Under the pieces are notes generated by a model that had not been told where the DNA came from, ran no database searches, and saw nothing but the letters and a program-made list of their open reading frames with translations. A stretch of DNA of 64,000 nt from the NCBI RefSeq assembly GCF_013375555.1, contig NZ_JABXWB010000001.1, forward strand, positions 1,674,001 to 1,738,000, read 5' to 3'. The translations under genes were made by a program, and so were the position numbers. The DNA comes from Sphingobium sp. EM0848. GTDB lineage: Bacteria; Pseudomonadota; Alphaproteobacteria; Sphingomonadales; Sphingomonadaceae. How positions within the stretch are numbered: position 1 is the first letter of the stretch; each line of letters starts with the position of its first letter. This document shows positions 34,305 through 43,520 of the stretch, in pieces.

Positions 34305-34469
34305 GGCTAGCGAATTGTCCGGTAAAGGGTGCGTTGTCGCGCACATAGCGACGATAGGGCGCGGGGGCAACCGCCCGCCTTCGCCAAGCGTCGTTCAGGC
34401 CCCAGCATCGTTTCAGGCAAAGCCGTGATGCGCGTCACGACTTCGCCTGAAACGAAAGGATGGCCGTTT

Positions 34470-35210
34470 TCAGGCCGCCGCGGCGATCACCGGGGCGAAT
34501 TTTTCCGCCGTCAGGCTCGCGCCACCGACCAGACCACCGTCGACATCGACAATCGCCATCAGTTCCGCGGCATTGTCGCCATTCATCGATCCGCCGTACA
34601 GGATTCGCATTCCATCGGCCTCTGCCCCGATCCGGCTTGCCAGCGCGGCGCGCAGCGCGGCGTGCATGGCGGCAACCGCTTCCATGGTCGGGATTCGGCC
34701 TGTGCCGATCGCCCAGATCGGTTCATAAGCGATCGCCAGCCAGTCGGCCGCCGCGCCCTCCGGCAACGATGCCAGCAATTGCTCCGACACCACCGCCTCG
34801 GCATTTCCCGCGTCGCGGACCTCCAGACTCTCACCCACGCAGAGAATGACCTTCAGGCCCGCCGCCTTCGCCGCCAGCGCCTTGGCCGCGATATCGGCAT
34901 CGGTTTCGCCTTGGTCCTGCCGCCGTTCGCTATGGCCGACGATGGTCCAGCTCGCGCCCGCTTCCGCCAGCATCGCCGCGGACAGGCAACCGGTATGCGC
35001 GCCGCTGTTCTTCATATGGCAATCCTGCGCGCCCACAAAGGCGGCGCCCTTCACGCCGTCCGCCGCCGCGATCAGCGTCGCGGGCAGGCACAGCCCGACT
35101 TCGACCGCCGCATGATCGCGGGCAAGCCCGCCAATCGCCTCGACCTCGCCCAGCTGGGCACGCAGGCCGTTCATCTTCCAGTTACCGACAACCAGCTTTC
35201 GCCTGCTCAT
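34470..35210 (-). CDS. tpiA: Triosephosphate isomerase
   Basis: TpiA interconverts dihydroxyacetone phosphate and glyceraldehyde 3-phosphate. From ATG 35210 the 246-residue protein has the catalytic lysine in GNWKMNG (Lys12), the histidine electrophile in IVGHSERR, the catalytic glutamate in AYEPIWAIGTG, and the phosphate-binding YGGSMNGDN segment. GGGGAACAG before the ATG is the ribosome site. It is the first gene of tpiA-secG-pyrG and is divergent from ppiD. Confidence 0.98.
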   Translation of the reverse strand: MSRRKLVVGNWKMNGLRAQLGEVEAIGGLARDHAAVEVGLCLPATLIAAADGVKGAAFVGAQDCHMKNSGAHTGCLSAAMLAEAGASWTIVGHSERRQDQGETDADIAAKALAAKAAGLKVILCVGESLEVRDAGNAEAVVSEQLLASLPEGAAADWLAIAYEPIWAIGTGRIPTMEAVAAMHAALRAALASRIGAEADGMRILYGGSMNGDNAAELMAIVDVDGGLVGGASLTAEKFAPVIAAAA

Positions 35211-35394
35211 CCGCTGTTCCCCTTGTGATTGTTGCTGCACGCAGCCCTCCAGCACCGCCCATCCGGGCGAACTGTCAGGTTGGTCGAGCCGATGAACGGC
35301 GCTTGGCCATTTGTCCAGCCTTGCGCCCCTTGCCCACGCGACGATCCGCCCTTAAAGCGGGCCGCCATCAAAGCCGCATTACGGACTTTCCTCC

Positions 35395-37344
35395 ATGCTT
35401 TCAGTCTTTCGCCGTTTCATTCACTCCAAATTCGGCGCCTTCGCGGCCCTGATCTTCCTTGGGATCGTCGCCGCTGCCTTCATCATGGGGGATTTAACCA
35501 GCGGCAAGTTCGGCACGACGCTGGGAAGCGGAGAAACCGCGGCGAAAGCGGGCGGATCGCGGCTGACCGTGACGGAGCTTCAGGATCGCGTGCAGCGCGT
35601 GTTCGAAAATGCGCGCCGTTCCAATCCGGGACTGCAAATCGCAGATTTCCTGGCGCAGGGCGGCGCGGCGCAGGTCTATGACCAGCTGGTCGCATCGTTG
35701 ACGCTGAAGGAATATGCGAACGATCAGAAAATCCATATCTCGAAGCGGCTGGTCGATGCGCAGATCGCGCAGATCCCTGCCTTTCAGGATGCGGCCGGCA
35801 ATTTCAGCCAGGACAATTTCCGCCAGCTGCTGATGCGCGAGCGGATCACCGAGCAGGCTCTACGCGACGATATCAGCCGCGAAATACTGGAACGGCAGAT
35901 GCTCAGTCCCCTGGGCCTTGGCGTGAAGCTGAGCGATTCCCTGGTCCTGCCCTATGCCTCGCTGCTGCTGGAAGCGCGTCAGGGCACCATCGCCGCGATC
36001 CCGGCCGCCGCGTTCAGGGACATCAAGGACCCGACCGACGCGCAACTCAATGATTTCTACAAGAGCAATGCCGCGCGCTACACCATTCCGGAGCAGCGCC
36101 GCATCCGCTATGCGGTGATCGACGTCGAGCGCTTCGCTCAGGCCGCGCAGCCGACCGATGCGGAAATCGCCGCCTATTACAATCAGAGCAAGGCCGCCTA
36201 TGCCGCCAAGGAAAACCGCAGCTTCGAGCAGTTGATCCTGCCGACGGAAGCGGGCGCCAAGGCCATGGCCGATCAGGTCAAGGGCGGAAAGTCGCTCGCC
36301 GCCGCCGCGCAGGGTGCTGGCCTCTCCGTCTCGCAGCTTACCGATGAAAGCCGGGAGGCGCTGACCGCTGCTTCGTCCGCCGCTGTCGCCAATGCGGGCT
36401 TTGCCGCGAAGCAGGGCGAACTGGTCGGCCCGATGCGCGGGTCGCTGGGCTGGGTGCTGCTGCGTGTCACGGCGGTCAAGACGACCCCTGCCCGCACTCT
36501 GGACGCCGTGCGCAGCGAAATCGTCGCCACGCTGCGGACGCAGAAGGAAAAGAAGCTGCTGAACGACTTCACCAGCAAGATCGAGGATCAGATCGCCAAT
36601 GGCGGCAGCTTCGAGGAAGTGGTGAAGGACAATGGGCTGAAGCTGGAAACCACGCCCTTCCTCGTGTCCTCCGGCAAGCAGGTCGAGGATGACGCCTATC
36701 AGCTTTCGCCCGACGTGAAGCCGCTGCTGGCGCCCGTCTTCGCGATGAGTCAGGATGACGATGCGCAGTTGATCCCCATCGCCGCCGACAAGCGCTATGC
36801 GCTCACCGCGCCCGGCGACATCCAGGCCGCCGCGCCGCCGCCGCTCGCCAAGGTCAAGACGCTGGTGGTGATGCAGTACAAGCTGGCCCAGGGCAATGAG
36901 AAGGCCAAGGCGCTGGCCGAACAGATTCGCGCCAAGGTCGCCAAGGGCACGAAGCTGTCCGACGCGATCGCCGCCGCTGGCATCCCGCTGCCCGCGCCGC
37001 AGGTCGTGGGAGGCCGCCGCGCCGACCTCATGCGCGAGGGACAGCGTCCTCCGGCGGAGGTCGCCATGCTCTTTTCGATGGCGCCCAATAGCGTGAAGAT
37101 GCTGCCGGTGGGTCAGGATCGGGGCTATTTCGTGGTGCAGCTCAACGGCATCAAACATGGTGACGCGGCCAGCGACAAGGTGCTGCTGAATCAGGTGCGC
37201 GACCAGTTGGGCGATGTCGTCGGCCAGGAATATGGCCAGCAGTTCGAACGCGCGGTCGAGAAGGACATGGGCGTGAAGCGTAACGCGGCGGCCGTCGCCA
37301 GCGTTCAGCGCGCACTCACCAACAGCAATAGCGGCGGTCAGTAA
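35395..37344 (+). CDS. ppiD: Membrane-anchored peptidyl-prolyl isomerase (PpiD/SurA type)
   Basis: PpiD is an inner-membrane periplasmic chaperone that helps outer-membrane protein folding. The 649-residue protein has a single N-terminal anchor (residues 14-32, KFGAFAALIFLGIVAAAFIM), a SurA-like N-terminal domain with LTVTELQDRVQRVF and the FRQLLMRERITEQALRDDI stretch, a parvulin-like domain near residues 240-370, and a long C-terminal region. It is divergent from tpiA and its stop is one base from the frame of trpE. Confidence 0.93.
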   Translation: MLSVFRRFIHSKFGAFAALIFLGIVAAAFIMGDLTSGKFGTTLGSGETAAKAGGSRLTVTELQDRVQRVFENARRSNPGLQIADFLAQGGAAQVYDQLVASLTLKEYANDQKIHISKRLVDAQIAQIPAFQDAAGNFSQDNFRQLLMRERITEQALRDDISREILERQMLSPLGLGVKLSDSLVLPYASLLLEARQGTIAAIPAAAFRDIKDPTDAQLNDFYKSNAARYTIPEQRRIRYAVIDVERFAQAAQPTDAEIAAYYNQSKAAYAAKENRSFEQLILPTEAGAKAMADQVKGGKSLAAAAQGAGLSVSQLTDESREALTAASSAAVANAGFAAKQGELVGPMRGSLGWVLLRVTAVKTTPARTLDAVRSEIVATLRTQKEKKLLNDFTSKIEDQIANGGSFEEVVKDNGLKLETTPFLVSSGKQVEDDAYQLSPDVKPLLAPVFAMSQDDDAQLIPIAADKRYALTAPGDIQAAAPPPLAKVKTLVVMQYKLAQGNEKAKALAEQIRAKVAKGTKLSDAIAAAGIPLPAPQVVGGRRADLMREGQRPPAEVAMLFSMAPNSVKMLPVGQDRGYFVVQLNGIKHGDAASDKVLLNQVRDQLGDVVGQEYGQQFERAVEKDMGVKRNAAAVASVQRALTNSNSGGQ

Positions 37345-37363
37345 AATGGGGGGATCGGCAGCG

Positions 37364-38866
37364 ATGGATGGCATCGACAGCGCACGCAAGGCACTGGCGG
37401 CGGGGCAATCCGCGCTGGTGTGGCGGCGCCAGATCGCCGACACCGACACGCCGATTTCCGCAGCGCTCAAATTGTTCGAGGCAGATCGCGGCGATTTCCT
37501 GCTGGAATCGGTCGAAGGCGGCGCGGTACGCGGACGCTACAGCCTGATCGGCCTCGCCCCCGACCTCGTTTTCCGGGCGCAGGGTCAGAGGGCCGAAATA
37601 AACCGGCAATGGGCGGCCGACCGGGATGCGTTCCAGCCCGAAAGTCTGAGCACGCTGGACGCCTTGCGCGCGCTGGTCGCGGAATGCCGGGCGGAACTGG
37701 ACCCTGCGCTGCCCGCTGCCCTCGCCTGTCTGGTCGGCTATTTCGGTTATGAGACGGTCGGACTGGTCGAAAAACTGCCGCGCCCGGAGGAAAACCCGAT
37801 TGCCCTGCCCGACATGCTGTTCGTGCGGCCAACCGTGATATTGGTGTTCGATCGGCTGGCCGATGCGCTCTATCTGGTCGCGCCGGTATGGAGGGGCAGT
37901 TTCACCGATGCCGATCGCGCCGTCGAACAGGCGCTGGAGCGGATCGACGCGGTCGCCGCGCGACTGGCGGCGTCCCTGCCCGCGCAGACGGTCCCTGCCG
38001 ACATTGCCGATGTCGAAGTAACGCCGATGCTGGAACCGGGCCGCTATGCCGCGATGGTCAACAGGGCGAAGGATTATATCGTCGCAGGCGACATCTTTCA
38101 GGTGGTGCTGGCCCAGCGCTTCACCAGCCCCTTCACTCTGCCGCCGATCGCGCTCTATCGCGCGCTGCGGCGGATCAATCCCTCCCCCTTCCTCTATTAT
38201 CTCGACCTGCCCGGCTTCGCGCTGATCGGGTCCAGCCCGGAAATCCTGGTCCGGGCGCGCGATGGCGAAGTCACCATCCGCCCCATCGCCGGCACCCGTC
38301 CACGCGGCCGGAACGCAGTCGAGGATGCCGCCAACCGCGAAAGCCTGCTGGCCGATCCCAAGGAGCGGGCGGAACATCTGATGCTGCTCGACCTTGGCCG
38401 CAATGATGTGGGCCGGGTCGCGGCGGCGGGCACCGTTACCGTGACGGACAGCTATACCGTCGAATTTTACAGCCATGTCATGCACATCGTTTCAAACGTG
38501 GTCGGACGGCTGGCGCCGGGCAAGGATGCGCTGGACGCACTGTTCGCGGGCTTCCCGGCGGGCACGGTTTCCGGCGCGCCCAAGGTCCGCGCCTGCGAGA
38601 TCATCGCGGAACTGGAGCCGGAGACACGCGGCGCCTATGCCGGTGGCGTCGGCTATTTCGGACCCGATGGCAATATGGACAGCTGCATCGTCCTGCGCAC
38701 CGCGGTCCTTAAAGACGGCGTCATGCATGTGCAGGCCGGCGCCGGCATCGTTGCCGATTCGAACCCGGAATATGAACAACGCGAATGCGAGGCGAAGAGC
38801 GGCGCACTGCTCGCCGCCGCCCGTGAAGCCGTGGCGCTAGCGCGCGAATCGGGCTTTGGCCAGTAA
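37364..38866 (+). CDS. trpE: Anthranilate synthase component I
   Basis: TrpE makes anthranilate from chorismate, using ammonia from the TrpG amidotransferase. The 500-residue protein has the feedback-site region LLESVEGGAVRGRYSLIG and the chorismate-binding core: DIFQVVLAQRF, SPEILVRARDGEVTIRPIAGTRPRG, DPKERAEHLMLLDLGRNDVGRVA, GTVSGAPKVRA and GGVGYFGPDGNMD. I chose ATG 37364 because GGGGGGATC precedes it; ATG 37346 would add six residues. trpG does not follow; a DUF4242 gene faces trpE and an IS element lies beyond. Confidence 0.97.
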   Translation: MDGIDSARKALAAGQSALVWRRQIADTDTPISAALKLFEADRGDFLLESVEGGAVRGRYSLIGLAPDLVFRAQGQRAEINRQWAADRDAFQPESLSTLDALRALVAECRAELDPALPAALACLVGYFGYETVGLVEKLPRPEENPIALPDMLFVRPTVILVFDRLADALYLVAPVWRGSFTDADRAVEQALERIDAVAARLAASLPAQTVPADIADVEVTPMLEPGRYAAMVNRAKDYIVAGDIFQVVLAQRFTSPFTLPPIALYRALRRINPSPFLYYLDLPGFALIGSSPEILVRARDGEVTIRPIAGTRPRGRNAVEDAANRESLLADPKERAEHLMLLDLGRNDVGRVAAAGTVTVTDSYTVEFYSHVMHIVSNVVGRLAPGKDALDALFAGFPAGTVSGAPKVRACEIIAELEPETRGAYAGGVGYFGPDGNMDSCIVLRTAVLKDGVMHVQAGAGIVADSNPEYEQRECEAKSGALLAAAREAVALARESGFGQ

Positions 38867-38869
38867 AGG

Positions 38870-39142
38870 TCAGTCGGCGGTCGTCGGATCGATCGTCGCA
38901 CGGACCTGCGCGATGCTGTTGGCGGGGAAGCCCGCCATTTCCGCGTGCTGGCGGATCAGTTCCTCACTGGGTGCGCGATAGACGCAATAGATTTTGTCGT
39001 CCGTCACATAGCTGTGAACCCATTGAATATCCGGGCCAAGCTGGCGCAGGACATTGCAGGATCCCTGCGACGCGCCCTTGAGCTGCTCTCCTGACAACTG
39101 GCCTACACCCGGCATGTGCCGTTCGATCACGAATTGCGGCAT
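38870..39142 (-). CDS. DUF4242 family protein, 90 residues
   Basis: The sequence fits DUF4242: start MPQFVIERHMPGVG, central SCNVLRQLGPDIQWVHSYVTDDKIYCVY, and the ending ANSIAQVRATIDPTTAD. DUF4242 proteins are small ferredoxin-like-fold proteins, some described as nickel-binding in Streptomyces; the role here is unknown. ATG 39142 has GGGGAGG as ribosome site. It is convergent with trpE, and the IS630-type element begins 77 bases upstream of its start, so its promoter may have been displaced. Confidence 0.88.
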   Translation of the reverse strand: MPQFVIERHMPGVGQLSGEQLKGASQGSCNVLRQLGPDIQWVHSYVTDDKIYCVYRAPSEELIRQHAEMAGFPANSIAQVRATIDPTTAD

Positions 39143-39299
39143 GGCATCCTCCCCTTTTCTCAAAGGTGGGTCGAATGTACGCCCTTCACGCACCGGGTTC
39201 GAGAGGCAATATCGAATTAGAGCAGTGAGCGCAAAGTAGGAATCGCGGACGATTCCTTTTTGCGCGGATTTGTGATTCATGTGCCTGTGGAGGTGAACC

Positions 39300-39680
39300 A
39301 TGGGCAGAGCATATTCGGCTGATTTGCGGGAACGGATATCGGCGCACGTAAGGGCGGGACACTCGCGCCGGGCGGCGGCCCGCCATTTCGGTGTGAGCGC
39401 GAGTTGCGCAGTGAAGTTGTTGCAGCGAGTGGAACGAACAGGTTCGGCTGCTTCTTCACGAATAGGGCGGCCACGCGGCGCTGGTAAGTTGGCGCCGTAT
39501 ATGGCCCGGTTGACGGGCTGGGTGGATAGGGAACCAGACATCGGCATGTCGGAGCTGTCCAACAAGCTTGCAGCGGAGACGGGCGTAGTTGCCCATCCGG
39601 CATCCCTCTCGCGGGTGCTGATCCAGGCTGGCTATCGGGTAAAAAAAAACGCTGCTGGCCAGCGAGTGCGGACGCGATGA
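39300..39680 (+). CDS. IS630-type transposase, N-terminal frame (OrfA)
   Basis: This 126-residue product carries the helix-turn-helix DNA-binding region of IS630-family transposases: SADLRERISAHVRAGHSRR, ARHFGVSASCAVKLLQR and the second helix region MSELSNKLAAETGVVAHPASLSRVL. It starts at ATG 39300 with GGAGGTG as ribosome site. Conservation ends at GYRVKK, where a run of nine As (39641-39649) occurs; beyond it the frame continues only 11 residues before a stop. The continuation of the protein is in the +1 frame (OrfB). Confidence 0.9.
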   Translation: MGRAYSADLRERISAHVRAGHSRRAAARHFGVSASCAVKLLQRVERTGSAASSRIGRPRGAGKLAPYMARLTGWVDREPDIGMSELSNKLAAETGVVAHPASLSRVLIQAGYRVKKNAAGQRVRTR

Positions 39681-40257
39681 TGTCGCTCATGCGCGACTGC
39701 GATGGCGCCTCGACCGGCAGCCGCAGATGCGCGCAAAGCCTCATCACCTCGTCTTTCTGGATGAGACGGCGACCACCACGAAGATGACCAAGCTTCGTGG
39801 CCGGGCGCCAAAAGGAGAGCGTCTCAAGGCCCGCGCTCCGTTCGGTCATTGGAAAACGCAAACCTTCATCGCGGGGCTGCGCTGCGATTGCTTGGTTGCC
39901 CCGTGGGTGATCGACCAACCGATGAACCGGCGCCTGTTCGAAACCTATATCGAAACCCAGTTGGCGCCAACGCTCAGCCCCGGCGATGTTGTGATCGCCG
40001 ACAATCTGTCGAGCCACAAAAGCGAAAAGGTCAAAGCCTGCCTTAAAGAGCGAGGTGCGTGGATCCTTTTCCTCCCCGCTTATTCACCCGATTTGAACCC
40101 AATAGAAATGGCCTTCGCTAAATTGAAATCGCACCTGCGACGGATCGGGGCGCGGACCATCGATGAGCTATGGAAGGCTCTCGGACATATCTGCGACCTC
40201 TATTCTGCCGAAGAATGTTGGGAATATTTCAAGGCCGCCGGATATGCGTCCAACTAA
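39643..40257 (+). CDS. IS630-type transposase, catalytic frame (OrfB)
   Basis: The DDE catalytic domain is intact: first Asp in VFLDETA, second in IADNLSSHK, and the glutamate in NPIEMAFAKLK. The frame is open from just after a TAA that overlaps the start of the A run, so KKTLLASECGR directly continues OrfA's GYRVKK if one A is skipped. An internal ATG at 39727 could start a shorter product that lacks DNA-binding parts. With eight As the two frames would fuse, which points to slippage or a recent one-base change. Confidence 0.88.
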   Translation, partial: KKTLLASECGRDDVAHARLRWRLDRQPQMRAKPHHLVFLDETATTTKMTKLRGRAPKGERLKARAPFGHWKTQTFIAGLRCDCLVAPWVIDQPMNRRLFETYIETQLAPTLSPGDVVIADNLSSHKSEKVKACLKERGAWILFLPAYSPDLNPIEMAFAKLKSHLRRIGARTIDELWKALGHICDLYSAEECWEYFKAAGYASN

Positions 40258-40374
40258 TCGCTCACCGCTCTAGCCGTTGGCGACAGGGCCGCCAGCGCCA
40301 GATACGGCGCTTAACGCGATCGAGATGCAGACGGCGCGACGCGACGCAGACGGACATGGATGCATCGCATGTCT

Positions 40375-41145
40375 TCAAGTGCGCCGGACAGTCCCCGCTG
40401 GTTCCGATGTTACCGGGTAGCCCAGATGCCCGGGAATACAAAGATGCTGTTGCCCATCCCTCTCCTCGAACCAGGGCGTCACCTTCTCGACCGGAATCGA
40501 CAGGGCATGGGCCGCGAGATCATCGAAGCTGCCAAATTGCGCCAGCCGCTCCAGATTGCGGCGCGTCGGGAAGATGATCTGCCCTTCCCCCCTGTCGCAC
40601 CGCGCCAGCGTTGCCGCCGCACCGCTCCAGAAGAGCTGCACATTTTCGGTTTCATCGACGCTCGCCGTCTGCCCTTCCGGGGCTCGGACAAGATAGAAGC
40701 GGGTATCGAACACGCGCTTCACATTCTCCATCCGCGCCGGATGCCAACGCGCAAAAGGCACCAGCGCATCCAGCCTGATCTCCACACCCTCTGCGACCAA
40801 GATCTCGCTGAAGCTGGCGCCATCCAGCAAGGCCCGCCGCATGGCGACAATCCGATCGGTTTCCAAAGAGCCATTCAATGCGATGGCAAGCCCGCTTTCT
40901 TCCAGCGTTTCACGGATGGCGGCAATGCGCGCCGCCGCTTCGTCCAGAGCGAGGCCACCACCGATCATCGCCGCCAGTTCGCGGTCGTGCGCGTCCACCG
41001 CCCCACCGGGAAAGACCAATGCGCCCGCCGCGAAAGCCATGCTCGACGCGCGTTCCATCATCAGGATTTCCGGAGCGGCGTCGAGGCGATCGCGCAGGAT
41101 CACCACGGTCGCAGCAGGGCGGCCTTCATTCATATTTCTTGTCAT
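40375..41145 (-). CDS. NUDIX hydrolase
   Basis: The 256-residue protein has a NUDIX fold with the box read as GGAVD followed, after an insertion, by AAIRETLEESGL (the REUXEEXGU pattern is complete). The insertion and the C-terminal LVPFARWHPARMENVKRVFDTRFYLV segment resemble the NUDT19/RNU7-like group, which acts on CoA or nucleotide derivatives; the substrate here is not certain. Its stop is 103 bases from the IS right end and the protein looks complete. It lies just upstream of a tRNA-Ala gene read in the same direction. Confidence 0.88.
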   Translation of the reverse strand: MTRNMNEGRPAATVVILRDRLDAAPEILMMERASSMAFAAGALVFPGGAVDAHDRELAAMIGGGLALDEAAARIAAIRETLEESGLAIALNGSLETDRIVAMRRALLDGASFSEILVAEGVEIRLDALVPFARWHPARMENVKRVFDTRFYLVRAPEGQTASVDETENVQLFWSGAAATLARCDRGEGQIIFPTRRNLERLAQFGSFDDLAAHALSIPVEKVTPWFEERDGQQHLCIPGHLGYPVTSEPAGTVRRT

Positions 41146-41210
41146 GGAACCGCCATAGGCGTTGAAATCGCCAGCGGTAAAGTCCCTTCAGGCCAATCCC
41201 ATGAAGGAAT

Positions 41211-41286
<76 letters not shown>

Positions 41287-41503
41287 AAAGGAGCGCTGCC
41301 TATAGGCGAGCGATTGCGCCCGCGCAACGGTCTTTTTGCGCAAAAATACGATTCCTCATCATGTTGCGGCCTCTTCCGGGGAACAAGGACAAAGCAGGAA
41401 CGTTAATGCTTCGCAACAACTGGAACGATGCGTGTCCCCGCTCATTGGTGCGACAACGGGGCAGTTTCATGCACCGTGGAAAGGACAAGCAAGGAGAAGG
41501 ACC

Positions 41504-42415
41504 ATGGCTTACCAAGGCGGGCGCCGCTATGGCGGCAATGACCGCATCCGCAGCGATTGGGATCGCGGGTCGGACCGTTACCGGATGTTGCGCGGCCACC
41601 GATATGGGGCAAGCATGCGGGGACCGGCGAGTGGCCCGGATTTTCAGCATTTCCCCGAAGGCTACGACCCGGAAATGCGCGGCTTCTTCGACCGGGCGGG
41701 GGATGAGATCCGCAGCTGGTTCGGCGACCATGACGCGGAAGTGCGCCGTGAATATGATGAATATTATAACCGCCCCTACGGCGACCCGCGCGATGAAAGC
41801 AGCCGCGTCGGCTTCGCCTCCGCCTCCAGCAGCAACCGCTATCTTCCCAATAGCGGCTATGCCCCCTTTACCGGTGAACGCAGCGGCTATGGCAACGAGG
41901 ATCACGGCTCCACCATCCGCTCCTATGGCGCGGTGCATGATTATGGCGGGCATCATGACGCCAACTATTATCTCTGGCGGCAGGAGAGGATCGCGGAACT
42001 GGACCGCGACTATGCCGAATATCAGCGGGAAAATCGCGAGCGCTTCAATCGGGAGTTCGGCGATTGGCGCAGTCGGCGCGGCGACCAGCGCAGGGCCATG
42101 GCGCAGGTGCGTGAACATATGGAAGTGGTGGGCAGCGACGGCCTGCATGTCGGCACCGTCGATGCGCTGCGCGAGGATCGCATCATCCTGACGAGGAACG
42201 ATGCCAATGCGGGCGGGATGCATCATTCCATCCCCAGCTTCTGGATCAGGTCGGTCGATGCACGGCAGGTGATGTTGGAAAAGACCGCCGCTGAGACCCT
42301 TGCCGCCTGGTATGTCGAAAGCGGCCAACAGGCCCACCGTCGCGGCGATGCCGGCTGGGGCATGGAGGATCGCGCCAGCAGCAGCGCACCCGACGACAAG
42401 GGCCGTCCGCACTGA
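41504..42415 (+). CDS. DUF2171 domain protein, 303 residues
   Basis: From ATG 41504 (ribosome site AAGGAGAAGG) the protein is hydrophilic, rich in Arg, Tyr, Gly and Asp, with a short helical segment containing DEIRSWFGDHDAEVRREYD, a Tyr/Ser-rich middle, a charged helical part and a C-terminal DUF2171 domain (MEVVGSDGLHVGTVDALREDRIILTRND followed by SIPSFWIRSVD). DUF2171 is a PRC-barrel-like domain. There is no signal peptide, so it is probably cytoplasmic. Sphingomonads often carry several such proteins; a stress or envelope role is sometimes assumed but not shown. Confidence 0.8.
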   Translation: MAYQGGRRYGGNDRIRSDWDRGSDRYRMLRGHRYGASMRGPASGPDFQHFPEGYDPEMRGFFDRAGDEIRSWFGDHDAEVRREYDEYYNRPYGDPRDESSRVGFASASSSNRYLPNSGYAPFTGERSGYGNEDHGSTIRSYGAVHDYGGHHDANYYLWRQERIAELDRDYAEYQRENRERFNREFGDWRSRRGDQRRAMAQVREHMEVVGSDGLHVGTVDALREDRIILTRNDANAGGMHHSIPSFWIRSVDARQVMLEKTAAETLAAWYVESGQQAHRRGDAGWGMEDRASSSAPDDKGRPH

Positions 42416-42493
42416 TGCGAGGCTCCGCGCGGCGTTTGAAATAAACAGGCGATGGGGCGCACCCTGAAGGCGCGCCCCTGTCTGGCCCTTCCC

Positions 42494-43330
42494 CTAATCC
42501 GCTGCGGCCAGAACCCGCTGCGCCTGGATGAGATGGGGCCGGTCGATCATCTTGCCGTCGAGTTTCAGCACCCCTGCACCGGGATTGGCGGCGAACGCCT
42601 CCACCACGGCCTTTGCCCGTGCGACCTCGGTTTCGCTGGGGGTAAAGCCTTCATTGATCGCGGCGACCTGTACCGGATGGATCGCCATCATGCCGGTGAA
42701 GCCATCGCGTCGCGCCCGCCCGACATAGGCCTTGAGGTCGTCCATCGCCTCTATCCGGGGAAAAACGGTATCAATTGCCGGAACCCCGGCGGCATGAGCG
42801 GCAAATAGCGTCAGGCTGCGCGCCATTTCGAAGGGCGCGGTATAGCGGCCATCCTCCTCGCGCGAGGTCGAGGCGCCAACCGATGCCGGCAAATCCTCCG
42901 CCCCCCAGGTCAGGCCCGCCAGCCGTTGACTGACCTGCCGGAACGTGCCCAATTCGAAAATGGCAATGGGCGTTTCGGTCGCGATCGGCAGGATCGGCGG
43001 CACATTCCCGCCATCGGCCAGACCGATCAGCGTCTGGATGCTCGACGCGCCTTCCGCCTTGGGCAGCATGATGCCGTCAGGCGCCGCAGGCAGCACGGCG
43101 GTCAGGTCCGCGCGGGTGTGATCCCCGTCGAGCGGATTGACCCGCACAAACGCCACGCAATCACGCGGGCTGGCCAGCCATTCCGCAATCGCCTCCCGCC
43201 CAAAGGCCTTGCGCTCCGGCGCGACCGAATCCTCCAGGTCGAGAATGATCGCATCGGCTCCGCTGGCCGCCGCCTTGGCGAAACGCTCGGGACGATCTCC
43301 GGGAACGAACAGCAGGGAACGCAATTTCAT
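42494..43330 (-). CDS. HpcH/HpaI-CitE family CoA ester lyase
   Basis: The 278-residue protein matches the CitE-like branch of the HpcH/HpaI aldolase superfamily, which cleaves or forms carbon-carbon bonds of CoA esters (citryl-, malyl- or methylmalyl-CoA). Visible motifs are LRSLLFVPGDRPER, the metal/CoA-binding ADAIILDLEDSVAPERK, MLPKAEG, TETPIAIFEL, LTWGAEDLPASVG and MAIHPVQV. No partner citrate-lyase subunit or metabolic genes adjoin, so the substrate is open. Confidence 0.9.
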   Translation of the reverse strand: MKLRSLLFVPGDRPERFAKAAASGADAIILDLEDSVAPERKAFGREAIAEWLASPRDCVAFVRVNPLDGDHTRADLTAVLPAAPDGIMLPKAEGASSIQTLIGLADGGNVPPILPIATETPIAIFELGTFRQVSQRLAGLTWGAEDLPASVGASTSREEDGRYTAPFEMARSLTLFAAHAAGVPAIDTVFPRIEAMDDLKAYVGRARRDGFTGMMAIHPVQVAAINEGFTPSETEVARAKAVVEAFAANPGAGVLKLDGKMIDRPHLIQAQRVLAAAD

Positions 43331-43431
43331 GCAGGCCTCTTCCTCAAATCATGCCTTCCACGGGCATTGGCGGACGATCTCGTCCCGCCCGTTATAGCGC
43401 CTATCCGCTTATGTCACGATCCCGCCGCGCT

Positions 43432-43505
43432 AGTGTGGTGGATTTGAAATACGCCTCATTACAGCGGCCAGGTGGGGAGCGTATTTCAAATCCATAAACC
43501 ACACT
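43432..43505. repeat. Palindromic element 1 (74 bp)
   Basis: AGTGTGGT (43432-43439) pairs with ACCACACT (43498-43505). Directly inside, a perfect 15-bp arm (43440-43454) pairs with 43479-43493, leaving a four-base bulge ATAA on one side and a 24-base loop. There is no T run, so it is unlikely to be a simple terminator. Confidence 0.85.
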
Positions 43506-43520
43506 GGAAACATATATTTG

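Larger units (their letters stand above)
39220..40270 (+). mobile_element. IS630-family insertion sequence, 1051 bp
   Basis: The element is bounded by TA dinucleotides (39218-39219 and 40271-40272), the target duplicated by IS630/Tc1-mariner elements. Its terminal inverted repeats match at 16 of 21 positions: the left end begins GAGCAGTGAGCGC and the right end, read inward, GAGCGGTGAGCGA. It encodes a transposase split over two frames. It lies between the DUF4242 gene and a NUDIX gene and interrupts no recognisable coding sequence. Confidence 0.9.

Noticed and set aside
42440..42480. Hairpin GGGGCGC/GCGCCCC as terminator after the DUF2171 gene
   Set aside because: The stem is short and imperfect and no T run follows on either strand.
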